64,000 nt of DNA from DYFT01 sp041695085 (GTDB taxonomy: Bacteria; Bacteroidota; Ignavibacteria; UBA10030). Location of the stretch: positions 1-64,000 of the forward strand of contig JBGFRO010000041.1 in the NCBI GenBank assembly GCA_041695085.1. Reading direction: 5' to 3'. The notes under the pieces are model-generated. The model saw nothing but the letters and a program-made list of their open reading frames with translations. It ran no database searches and was not told the DNA's origin. Made by a program: the position numbers and the translations under genes. Shown one piece after another: positions 53,001-60,330 of the stretch (the stretch's first letter is position 1; the number at the start of each line of letters is the position of its first letter).

Positions 53001-53081
53001 CCCGTGCTCAACCCAATCCGGATCGACGTATTCGATCGACAATCGAAATTCCTCCGAAAAGGCATGTACCGATGAACTCAC
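50049..53081 (-). CDS. Tandem receiver-like and PPDK_N/PEP-synthase-like ATP-grasp protein
   Basis: Protein of 1010 residues. Two response-regulator-like folds come first: residues 45-175 (ILLVSS, LIITTL: acidic residues lost) and 190-335 (IIVIEDN, ISDID with Asp266/268, VLKDS with Lys319: potentially phosphorylated). A helical linker leads to the ATP-grasp domain of pyruvate phosphate dikinase/PEP synthase from about 445 (IGGGSLGGKARGLGF, AVRSSSLLEDSQYHPFAGVYET, ending near IEFAVN...LLQMRPL). The swivelling phosphohistidine and PEP-binding barrel domains are missing; a 190-residue domain of unknown fold takes their place. A complete PEP synthase reaction is therefore unlikely. It heads the operon with the zinc ribbon and glutamate dehydrogenase. 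Confidence 0.85.
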   Translation of the reverse strand: MSSSVHAFSEEFRLSIEYVDPDWVEHGYGTRFQGFQNLMRRRIRDILLVSSLYDLYLFEEDGRLYELIRNEYQGLHLSHSPEITRVSSAEEAIALVKEEKRFDLIITTLHIEDVTALKFAKRVKEIRPDVPIVLLAFDNRELKDLLTHHDTSVFDRVFIWQGDFRLIIGIIKYLEDKLNVDHDTRIVGVQSIIVIEDNVRFYSSFLPIIYTEILNQSRRLILEGINLSHKYLRMRARPKILLCSNFEEAWDYYQKYEDYILGIISDIDFQRWGKPDPQAGLAFARAVKLRHHDIPVLLQSTTPQYEAEARAIGASFVLKDSPTLLHELRQFMIQYFSFGDFIFRTPEGVEVGRASDLKSLEEQLQFVPEESIRYHAERNHFSNWLKARTEFWLAHRLRPRKVSDYPSVQALREDLISSLRDYRRLRQRGIITDFKKETFLPNSSFARIGGGSLGGKARGLGFVNILINNYDVRDRFEGVQIYVPPGVVLGTDVFDQFLDDNNLRRFALETSNDAEITRRFLEARSFPEEILGELAAFLDLVREPLAVRSSSLLEDSQYHPFAGVYETYMIPNNHPDPFVRLGELVNAIKRVYASTFYQSAKDYIKVTSYRLEEEKMAVIVQKMVGAQHDHRFYPDFSGVAKSYNFYPIPPQKSQDGIVSVALGLGKTVVDGGITVRFCPKYPQHLLQFFSTDEALRNNQREFYALDLRSEPLGVTATYDALLKQFPLEIAEHDGTLARVVSTYSPENDSLSSGVSRSGIRVVTFAPILRDKLFPLPQILELLLDMGSWGMGTPVEIEFAVNMSVPPERPMEFSLLQMRPLALSREVEELNIEEFRPEQLLCQSHQVLGNGVLRDMYDIVYVDFTRYERAKNREIAREVMELNEELIEQRRPYLLIGLGRWGSLDPWLGIPVKWDQISGARAIVEAGFKDMDVAPSQGSHFFQNITSFMVGYFTINSKVKEGFVDWEWLARQRAVKAKKYVRHLQFDHPIVVKINGQQNKGIILKPESERD

Positions 53082-53114
53082 CTTCTCGCATCATCGCATC
53101 GAGAAGGCATCTCC

Positions 53115-53153
53115 AAAATAAAAAATCGGAATGGAAGTTGCCCGTCCCGATTT
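53115..53153 (-). terminator. Putative terminator after glutamate dehydrogenase copy 2
   Basis: On the minus strand AAATCGG (53153-53147) pairs with CCGATTT (53129-53123) over a 17-base loop and is followed by a T-rich run to 53115. It lies just after the stop codon at 53175 and before the receiver/ATP-grasp gene, marking an operon border. Confidence 0.55.
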
Positions 53154-53174
53154 CTCAGAACTGACAACTCCCTT

Positions 53175-54536
53175 TTACACCAATCCCTGGTCCATCATTG
53201 CATCCGCCACCTTGAGAAAGCCCCCGATATTTGCTCCATTCACATAGTTGCCGGGCGTTCCGAACCGGTCAGCAATGTCGCGACACGTCTTGTGGATGTT
53301 CTTCATGATCAGTTGCAGACGTTGATCAACTTCCTCACGCGTCCATGGCAGGCGCATACTGTTTTGAGCCATCTCCAGTCCCGAGGTAGCAACACCACCG
53401 GCATTGGCTGCCTTGCCCGGTCCGTAAAGAATCTTCGCTTCCAGAAATATTCTGACACCCTCGAGTGTCGTGGGCATGTTGGCACCTTCGGCCACAAGGT
53501 ACACTCCGTTGCGGATCAGATTCTGAGCGTCCTTTGCGTTGATTTCGTTTTGAGTCGCACTCGGGAACGCACAATCCGCTGTGCGATCCCAGATGGGATG
53601 ATAATCGCTTTTGGAATCAACCGGACGATAGACTGCCCCCGGAAATCGGTCCACATATTCCTTGATCCTTCCGCGCCGAACGTTCTTCAGCTCCATGACA
53701 AAATCGAGTTTTTTCCTGTCGATGCCTTCTTCATCGTAGATGTAACCGTTGGAATCGGACAGCGTCACCACTTTGCCGCCGAATTGATTGATCTTCTCCA
53801 CGGTATATTGAGCGACGTTGCCGCTGCCGGAGACAAGGCATGTTTTTCCCTCGAGCGTTTGACCGCGCGTCGCGAGCATTTCTGCCGCGAAGTAGACGGC
53901 ACCATAGCCGGTGGCTTCGGGACGAATGAGCGAACCACCCCAATTCAAACCTTTTCCTGTTAAGACACCGGTGAATTCGTTGCGGAGTTTCTTGTATTGC
54001 CCGAAGAGGAAACCAATCTCCCGTCCACCAACGCCAATGTCGCCTGCCGGAACGTCCGTGTCAGGGCCAATGTGACGATAGAGCTCATTCATAAAGCTTT
54101 GACAGAATCGCATCACCTCGTTGTCGCTCTTCCCTTTCGGATCAAAATCCGATCCTCCCTTCGCGCCGCCCATCGGGAGGGAGGTGAGACTGTTCTTGAA
54201 CACCTGTTCGAACGCAAGAAACTTGAGGATACTGAGATTGACGGAGGGATGGAAACGAAGCCCCCCTTTATACGGCCCGATGGCACTATTCATTTCCACA
54301 CGAAATCCGCGATTGACGTGAATCTCTCCCTGATCGTCCATCCACGGAACGCGAAAGAGTATGACCCTCTCCGGCTCCACCATCCTCTCCAAGATCTTCG
54401 ACGTTCGATACTCAGGATAGCGGTCGAGCACAAGCGTGAGCGATTCGACTACTTCCTGCACTGCCTGGTGGAACTCCGGTTCGCCGGGGTTATGGGCCTG
54501 AACGTGGGACAGGAAAGTGTTGGCGTATTCTGTCAT
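53175..54536 (-). CDS. gdhA: NADP-type glutamate dehydrogenase, copy 2
   Basis: Hexameric bacterial GdhA type, 453 residues, usually assimilatory (2-oxoglutarate plus ammonia to glutamate with NADPH). Catalytic Lys126 is in LPMGGAKGG; FRVEMNSAIGPYKGGLRFHPSVN, GKGLNWGGSLIRPEATGYG, VSGSGNVAQY and the long C-terminal NYVNGANIGGFLKVADAM segment are typical. The start is the ATG at 54536, with GGAGG about nine bases upstream. It has its own putative terminator. Confidence 0.96.
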   Translation of the reverse strand: MTEYANTFLSHVQAHNPGEPEFHQAVQEVVESLTLVLDRYPEYRTSKILERMVEPERVILFRVPWMDDQGEIHVNRGFRVEMNSAIGPYKGGLRFHPSVNLSILKFLAFEQVFKNSLTSLPMGGAKGGSDFDPKGKSDNEVMRFCQSFMNELYRHIGPDTDVPAGDIGVGGREIGFLFGQYKKLRNEFTGVLTGKGLNWGGSLIRPEATGYGAVYFAAEMLATRGQTLEGKTCLVSGSGNVAQYTVEKINQFGGKVVTLSDSNGYIYDEEGIDRKKLDFVMELKNVRRGRIKEYVDRFPGAVYRPVDSKSDYHPIWDRTADCAFPSATQNEINAKDAQNLIRNGVYLVAEGANMPTTLEGVRIFLEAKILYGPGKAANAGGVATSGLEMAQNSMRLPWTREEVDQRLQLIMKNIHKTCRDIADRFGTPGNYVNGANIGGFLKVADAMMDQGLV

Positions 54537-54739
54537 GCAGTTGACCTCCGGTGCGTGCAGATGTGTAACGTGACGTCACCACCCGCACTCAGCCAAATAA
54601 GAAATGTGAAGATGAGTTGAGAAGAGTTTTTTCGTTTGATCCTCGCACGGCGTGATCAACTCCACGCAGCGAACAATCGCCAACCCGTGATGGAGCAGCT
54701 GTCCGACGGGATGACGCGTAAAGAGGAGCAATTCGTTCT

Positions 54740-56155
54740 TTATGGGAAGATACCCAGTTCAAGATACGATCTCGCGATCTTGTCGATGGCGCTTGCAAAG
54801 GCGGCAGTTCGAAGATCAGGGCAACCAACCCGATGCTTGAATTCACGGATTTCATTGTAAGCGACGATCATCGTATCTTCGAGACCTGAATTGACCAGGT
54901 CCACCTCGTCAGGCCCGTGAACCAAGCGCTTCCGCTCCTCGGCGCTGAGAAGAACGCCCGTTTTCTTCTCGAAGGTCGAAATGAGTTGTTCGTACGACGT
55001 CTCGGTGAATCGTTTTGCCATCCGTCCCATGCGCACGTGTTGAAGATTCTTCAACCATTCAAAATACGACACCGTAACGCCGCCGGCATTGAGATATATA
55101 TCGGGAAGCACCAAGATACCGTTCTTCAGAAGTATGTCCTCGGCTTGGGCGATCGTCGGACCATTCGCTCCCTCGCCGATGATCTTGGCCTTGATTTTTG
55201 GTGCGTTCGCACCCGTTATGACGCTTTCCAACGCGGCGGGAACGAGAATATCAGACTCCATCTCGAGGGCATCGGCGGAATGAGGAATGTTCATCGCGCC
55301 GGGAAAGTTGAGGATGGAGCGCGTCTCCCTTCGGTGTTTCATCACTTCTTCGAGGTCGAGTCCTTTCGCGTTGTAGATCGCGCCCTCGTATTCTGCCAGA
55401 CCGACGATCACGCATCCCCCCTCCTGCAGAAACTTTGCCGCGTGATAACCGACGTTTCCCAGTCCCTGCACGACCACTCGCTTCCCTTCGAGGCCCGGTG
55501 TAAGGCCGAGTTTCTTCATGTCCTCCGCAATCGAACAAGCTTCTCGAATCCCGAAGAACACCCCGCGTCCGGTCGCTTCGCGGCGACCGCGGATGCCTCC
55601 CTGACTAACCGGCTTGCCGGTAACGCATCCTTGCGCGTCGATCGACGGATTAAAGGCCATATACGTGTCGACAATCCAGGCCATCTCGCGTTCACCGGTA
55701 CCATAATCGGGAGCCGGCACATCGATGCCAGGTCCGATGAAATTTTTCTTGATCAACTCAGCGGTGTAGCGACGCGTGATACGTTGCAGCTGCGGCACGG
55801 AGTACCGCTTCGGGTTGATCTTGATTCCCCCCTTTGCACCTCCAAACGGTACATCGACGACCGCACATTTATACGTCATCAAAGCAGCCAGTGCTTTCAC
55901 TTCATCTTCATTGACATCTTCACTATATCGAATACCTCCTTTGGTCGGAAGCTTATGATGGCTGTGCTCCACACGCCAAGCCGAAATCACTTCATAACCG
56001 TCATCGGTTTGAATAGGGAATTGAAACTGATAGACACTATTGCACACCTTGATCTGGTCGAGAAGGCCCGCCGGATGCTCGGTATAGCGCGAGGCCTTGT
56101 CGAAGTTGATATTAACATTCTCGAAGAAACTAACGGGGGGGCCGCTGGTAGGCAT
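54740..56155 (-). CDS. Glutamate dehydrogenase (Glu/Leu/Phe/Val family), copy 3
   Basis: Protein of 471 residues, related to the mitochondrial-type enzymes. Catalytic Lys108 is in VPFGGAKGG; RVEHSHHKLPTKGGIRYS binds substrate and VQGLGNVGYHAAKFL the dinucleotide. An internal segment near residues 374-420 (VRMGRMAKRF...EERKRLVHG) is longer than in copy 1 and resembles the antenna region of the larger enzymes in position, though shorter. The paralogues 1 and 2 lie directly downstream. Differences in cofactor use between the three are expected but cannot be fixed from sequence alone. Confidence 0.94.
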   Translation of the reverse strand: MPTSGPPVSFFENVNINFDKASRYTEHPAGLLDQIKVCNSVYQFQFPIQTDDGYEVISAWRVEHSHHKLPTKGGIRYSEDVNEDEVKALAALMTYKCAVVDVPFGGAKGGIKINPKRYSVPQLQRITRRYTAELIKKNFIGPGIDVPAPDYGTGEREMAWIVDTYMAFNPSIDAQGCVTGKPVSQGGIRGRREATGRGVFFGIREACSIAEDMKKLGLTPGLEGKRVVVQGLGNVGYHAAKFLQEGGCVIVGLAEYEGAIYNAKGLDLEEVMKHRRETRSILNFPGAMNIPHSADALEMESDILVPAALESVITGANAPKIKAKIIGEGANGPTIAQAEDILLKNGILVLPDIYLNAGGVTVSYFEWLKNLQHVRMGRMAKRFTETSYEQLISTFEKKTGVLLSAEERKRLVHGPDEVDLVNSGLEDTMIVAYNEIREFKHRVGCPDLRTAAFASAIDKIARSYLELGIFP

Positions 56156-56223
56156 GGAGAAGTCCTCACTGTAGTGAACGACATCAGAGAAATGAAGCGA
56201 GCTGTTTGCTCGGAAGCGTGCAA

Positions 56224-56252
56224 ATATTGTGCCTTTTTCGACTGAGAATCAA
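56224..56252 (-). promoter_or_regulatory. Putative promoter for glutamate dehydrogenase copy 3
   Basis: TTGATT (56252-56247) and CAATAT (56229-56224), 17-base spacer, minus strand, about 70 bases before the ATG at 56155. Confidence 0.45.
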
Positions 56253-56395
56253 GGAAGAACCTCGTCCCACAATCTCTCTTATTTTCAAGCGACTAACTAT
56301 CCTGCACAGCAGCCATAAATAAGAAACTACCTCGCTCTCGCGAATAGGAAGTACCGCTCGCTTTGGCCATTTTGATTCCTGACCTTCGGAAGGGC

Positions 56396-56430
56396 AAAAA
56401 AAAAGCCGGCTTGCTATTTCAACCCGGCGT
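56396..56430 (-). terminator. Intrinsic terminator after the IPT/TIG protein gene
   Basis: On the minus strand GCCGG (56428-56424) and CCGGC (56409-56405) form a stem around a 14-base loop, followed by nine T residues (56404-56396). It lies 24 bases after the stop codon at 56454. Confidence 0.75.
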
Positions 56431-56453
56431 TTCGATCGAACAAGGGCCGTCGG

Positions 56454-58871
56454 TCACTTGACCAAGACAACTTTTCGGGAACCGATGAACCGTTTCTGTG
56501 ACTCGAACCCTTCCGCCTGCATTCGAACCAAGTATACGCCGCTCGGCAAACTCTCCGCGCGCCAAGTCACCTCATAATACCCTTTCCGCTTCTCCCCCTC
56601 GGCAAGTTCGGCTAAAACGTTTCCCAGCATGCTGTATACTTCTATCTTGACCCAAGACTTCTCCGGTACTGCATAACGGATCTTCGTCACAGGATTGAAA
56701 GGATTCGGATATGCCTCCTGGAGAACAAACTCGTCCGGCACGGGGTCCAGAGTTGTCTCCAGACGAGTCGGGGTTCCGTGCAATACACTGAATCCATGCG
56801 GGAGGGTGACTGAACCACCTCCCGGTCCTGCATTCGTCACCGTGACTGTCCTACCTCCAAGAACCGCCGTCGTCGAGATCGTGATACTCACATTGATCTC
56901 CGTCGCGCTCTTCACATTGACTCCTCCCACACTGATATCCGTTCCAAAATCGACCGACGTGGCACCGCTTAGAAATCCAGAACCGGTGACCTTCACATTG
57001 AGAATATTCCCACGCGTACCACCCGACGGCGTCACACCAACTAGAGTCGGAGCAGGATTCAAGACTGTAAATGCACCCGACAACGCCGCAGATCCGCCGC
57101 CGGGAGTGGGGTTCGTCACCGTCGCATCTCTCGGTCCTGCGGAGGCATCGGCACCGATGCGGATATTTGCCGTGGCCTGTGTCGGACTCGCCACATTGAT
57201 TGAACTCACTGTGATCCCCTCCCCGAAGCTCACCGTTGTACTTCCGGGAAGGAAGTTGCCTCCTTGTAAGGTGATCGCAAGTGTTTCCCCTCGACGTCCG
57301 CTCGTCGGTGTAATCCTCGACAAGAGCGCTGCTGGATTGCCCACTGTGAACGCGCCGGTGAATGTCACACTTCCTCCACCAGGCGGTGCGTTCGTCACCA
57401 CAACATCCCGTGCACCAAGTGTTGCCGTGGGATCGATCGTGATGTTGGCGGTTAGCAGAGCGGTGTTTGTCACCGTCAACGAGTTGACCGTGATTCCGTT
57501 GCCAAGGCTCAAGTTTGTAACACCGGTGAGGAAATTTGTACCTGTCAGTTGGACGTCGAGCGTCTGTCCCCGCACACCAAGCGATGTGGCCAGCGCCGCT
57601 AACGAAGGCCGCGGATTCGCGATCACGAGCGCGTTGGGAAGCGTGAAAGAAGAACCGTCTCCGTTGGCAACGGCCACACTCTGTGCTCCAGCAGCCGCAG
57701 ATATCGGCACATTGACGAAAACAAGGACCTGTGTTGGGCTCTGAACCGATATCGAGTCAATAACAACTCCCCCTTCCACACTCACTGTCGTAAGCGATGA
57801 AACGAGATTGGTCCCGGTCATGGTCAAGATGGTAGTCTGTCCGCGCACCACCGTATCGGGCTTGATTGCGACAAGCGTCGGCACGGCATTCACCACTGTG
57901 AAGGCGCTGCTGAGGGTATTGACCGTGGCTCCATCATCATTGGAAACGGAAACACTCCGTGGTCCGGGGCCTGACGTCAGACTTATTAAGATGTTTGCGG
58001 TGAGAGAGTTGATGTTTTGGACGTTGACACGGTTCACCGAAATGCCGCCCCCAAATCCTACACTGGTTATTCCCTCATAGAAGAAGTCTCCGGCAATCGT
58101 GACATCCAATGTCTGACCGGCAATACCGGAAGCGGGTGAAATACTGACCGGAACAGCCGCGCCCGCAGTAACCGTAAACCCACCGCCGACTGTCACTGCC
58201 AATCCGGCACCGTTACTGACGACGATGTCGCGGTTTCCAAGTCCGGCACGTCCTGCAATGGTGATGTTCGCGACCAACTGGGTAGGACTATTGACGGTGA
58301 TCTCATTCACCGTTATCCCCGAGCCAAAATTCACCGTTGTGGTTCCTGCGAGAAAGTTCGTTCCGGTGATCGTCACTTTAACTGTTTCACCCGCCAACCC
58401 GTTGTTGGGCGAGATGCTCGTGACCGATGGTGTTGGCGGGAGTCCTTGCACAGAAGTATCGGGGTCGTGTACGCCTCCACTCGCACCGATCGCGTCTCCC
58501 CACTCTGCAACGTTCAGAACAATGGAGCGTTCGATACGACGCAATGAATTCTGCGTTAGAGAGACGCGCCGGAGAACAAAGTCTGATGCATTATAATCAC
58601 TCTCGTTCCCATTACCCGCGAATTGATCGACGCCCGATAACATGCTTGTTGCATCAGACGACCCCGTACTATTAAGAATGCGTAATCGAAGATTGATACC
58701 TCTTGGCGACTGATCAATGGGTGTAGAGGTTGAATTGTAGAGCTCGACGAACTCAACACTGGCGGACGATCCCCCAACCAGCACTTCACTCATGACAAAA
58801 TGATTCACCCCTTGAGCTTGGAGGGAGTGAGAGGAACACCAGAGAAGGACCAACGCGAGGATTCGTTTCAT
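56454..58871 (-). CDS. Secreted IPT/TIG-repeat protein with lamin-tail-like start and type IX sorting tail
   Basis: Surface or secreted protein of 805 residues. Signal peptide 1-20; residues 21-140 resemble a lamin-tail domain (VEFVELYNSTSTPID...LRLRI). Six IPT/TIG immunoglobulin-like repeats of about 90 residues start near 147, 240, 330, 421, 513 and 607, each with the pattern ISPxxGxxGxTxxVTITGTNFLxGxTxVxFG. The last 85 residues (LQEAYPNPFNPVTKIRY... to SGVYLVRM) form a type A C-terminal sorting domain for the type IX secretion system. Probably an adhesin or binding scaffold. A terminator follows; no partner gene is obvious. Confidence 0.88.
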   Translation of the reverse strand: MKRILALVLLWCSSHSLQAQGVNHFVMSEVLVGGSSASVEFVELYNSTSTPIDQSPRGINLRLRILNSTGSSDATSMLSGVDQFAGNGNESDYNASDFVLRRVSLTQNSLRRIERSIVLNVAEWGDAIGASGGVHDPDTSVQGLPPTPSVTSISPNNGLAGETVKVTITGTNFLAGTTTVNFGSGITVNEITVNSPTQLVANITIAGRAGLGNRDIVVSNGAGLAVTVGGGFTVTAGAAVPVSISPASGIAGQTLDVTIAGDFFYEGITSVGFGGGISVNRVNVQNINSLTANILISLTSGPGPRSVSVSNDDGATVNTLSSAFTVVNAVPTLVAIKPDTVVRGQTTILTMTGTNLVSSLTTVSVEGGVVIDSISVQSPTQVLVFVNVPISAAAGAQSVAVANGDGSSFTLPNALVIANPRPSLAALATSLGVRGQTLDVQLTGTNFLTGVTNLSLGNGITVNSLTVTNTALLTANITIDPTATLGARDVVVTNAPPGGGSVTFTGAFTVGNPAALLSRITPTSGRRGETLAITLQGGNFLPGSTTVSFGEGITVSSINVASPTQATANIRIGADASAGPRDATVTNPTPGGGSAALSGAFTVLNPAPTLVGVTPSGGTRGNILNVKVTGSGFLSGATSVDFGTDISVGGVNVKSATEINVSITISTTAVLGGRTVTVTNAGPGGGSVTLPHGFSVLHGTPTRLETTLDPVPDEFVLQEAYPNPFNPVTKIRYAVPEKSWVKIEVYSMLGNVLAELAEGEKRKGYYEVTWRAESLPSGVYLVRMQAEGFESQKRFIGSRKVVLVK

Positions 58872-59319
58872 AGCTTTCCCCTTACTGCAGAAACGAAAAT
58901 GGAGAAGGTTGAGCGCGCCGTATCTTTTGCTCCCCTACGGTGCGCGCTTGAGTACAACGGTGCTACGCGAGGCCGCATGCGGCGGTCGCAAACATTTTTA
59001 TTATCGATCGGGAATTGCTTTCGAGGGGGATTGTACCAAGTATCTTCTACAGAGTTCCCTTTCCAGTCAATCATGCATTGGACCAGCGGAGCGTGTGAAC
59101 TGTGCCCCGAGGTCGTTGCCCGCCCTCCGGTTCAAAACCGCGGCGGAATATTACGCATTCCGTTACTTATTGTCAAGATTTCTGCGAGAAATATTTCGCG
59201 CGCAAGGGATGTCCCTCATTCGTTGTATCTCTTCCTCCGCATAGGTACATTGAATCGCGCAAACGTGGTGTGCAACCGTCGTACGAGAGCTCATCCGAAT
59301 ACCGAATCGAATTCTTCCG
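58872..59319. other. Divergent spacer of 448 bases
   Basis: Between the IPT/TIG protein and the glycosyltransferase genes. No gene or long repeat is visible. TTGTCA (about 59168) followed after 16 bases by TATTTC could be a promoter for the glycosyltransferase with a leader of about 120 bases; this is a weak call. Confidence 0.4.
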
Positions 59320-60219
59320 ATGAATCGGCTCAGATTCTCCATTGTTGTCCCGACATACAATCGTGTTGAATCTTTGCGAAAGACCATGCTGAGTCTTTTC
59401 ACCCAGGATTTCGATCCGGATCAGTTCGAAACCATCTTCGTCAATGATGGTTCGACAGACCGGACGACTGACCTCCTCACCTCCCTCCCGGCATCTCATC
59501 GCTATCGCGTTGAAACAACGGAGCATCGCGGTGCCGCTGCGGCGCGCAACAGAGGCATCAACGTTGCACAGGGCGAGATGATTGCTTTCACGGACGATGA
59601 CTGCGTCGTACCGTCAAATTGGCTGAATCACCTCGATGCGTTCTTTCGTCAGAAGAAAGCGACTGCCGTGGGAGGGACTGTGATCAATGGTGAACCGGGC
59701 AACATCTATGCGGCACTGTACTCGGCGGTCTGGGATTTTTTCTCAGAACGACTGAATAGAGATCACAAAGCGCCAAGGTTCCTCGTTTCGAACAACTTCG
59801 CCATAAAGCGAGAAGCCCTTCTGCGCGTCGGGAACTTCAACGAGGGCTTTGTGGTGGGGGGGGAAGATCGCGAACTCATTGCGAGGCTGCGAGCGGCCGG
59901 GGAAACTGTGTACTACGACCCGTCGCTCATCGTCACGCACCATCACGGATTTACGTTCAAGACATTTCTCACCCATCTTTATCGGATGGGACGAGGTTCT
60001 TCCCTCCTGCATCGTCTCACAACAACAAATACCTCACGATCCGAGGAACGCCTTCGATCGAGAGAGTATATCGAAATGCTGTTTGAGATTCCGAAAAGGC
60101 GTGTAACAGGATCATATCTTTCTGACCTTCTTCTTCTCACGCTGGCTCAGTCTGCCGCAGTTGCCGGTTATATCACAGGCTCGTTGAGTCATCATCGTCC
60201 TTCCACCCAGGGAGAATGA
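59320..60219 (+). CDS. Family 2 glycosyltransferase
   Basis: GT-A fold protein of 299 residues. The N-terminal FSIVVPTYNRVESLRKTMLSL, FVNDGSTDRT, GAAAARNRGI and the metal-binding FTDDDCVVP (Asp triad about 91-93) are classical. The acceptor side has NNFAIKREALLRVGNFNEGF and GGEDRELIARL. A hydrophobic C-terminal helix (about 267-285) may attach it to the membrane. Sugar donor and acceptor unknown. Single gene between two divergent or converging minus-strand genes. Confidence 0.92.
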   Translation: MNRLRFSIVVPTYNRVESLRKTMLSLFTQDFDPDQFETIFVNDGSTDRTTDLLTSLPASHRYRVETTEHRGAAAARNRGINVAQGEMIAFTDDDCVVPSNWLNHLDAFFRQKKATAVGGTVINGEPGNIYAALYSAVWDFFSERLNRDHKAPRFLVSNNFAIKREALLRVGNFNEGFVVGGEDRELIARLRAAGETVYYDPSLIVTHHHGFTFKTFLTHLYRMGRGSSLLHRLTTTNTSRSEERLRSREYIEMLFEIPKRRVTGSYLSDLLLLTLAQSAAVAGYITGSLSHHRPSTQGE

Positions 60220-60330
60220 GAGGCAACCATTCTCCTCACGTCGAATCCCTGACTTTGGGTTCATTGTTCGACCCACTCTTATCTCATCGACCTTCTGCTG
60301 TCGCCGCAGGTTGCGTCCGGGAACCAGCGA

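Noticed and set aside
50049..53081. Annotation as a complete phosphoenolpyruvate synthase
   Set aside because: The phosphohistidine and PEP-binding domains are missing, so only the ATP-grasp part is comparable.
54917..56245. Plus-strand open frame of 442 codons opposite glutamate dehydrogenase copy 3
   Set aside because: It mirrors the conserved dehydrogenase gene, has no family motifs or ribosome site, and arises from codon bias on the other strand.
56695..57744. Plus-strand open frame of 349 codons opposite the IPT/TIG gene
   Set aside because: Its periodic Pro/Val-rich product is the antisense of the six repeats; no start signal or domain.
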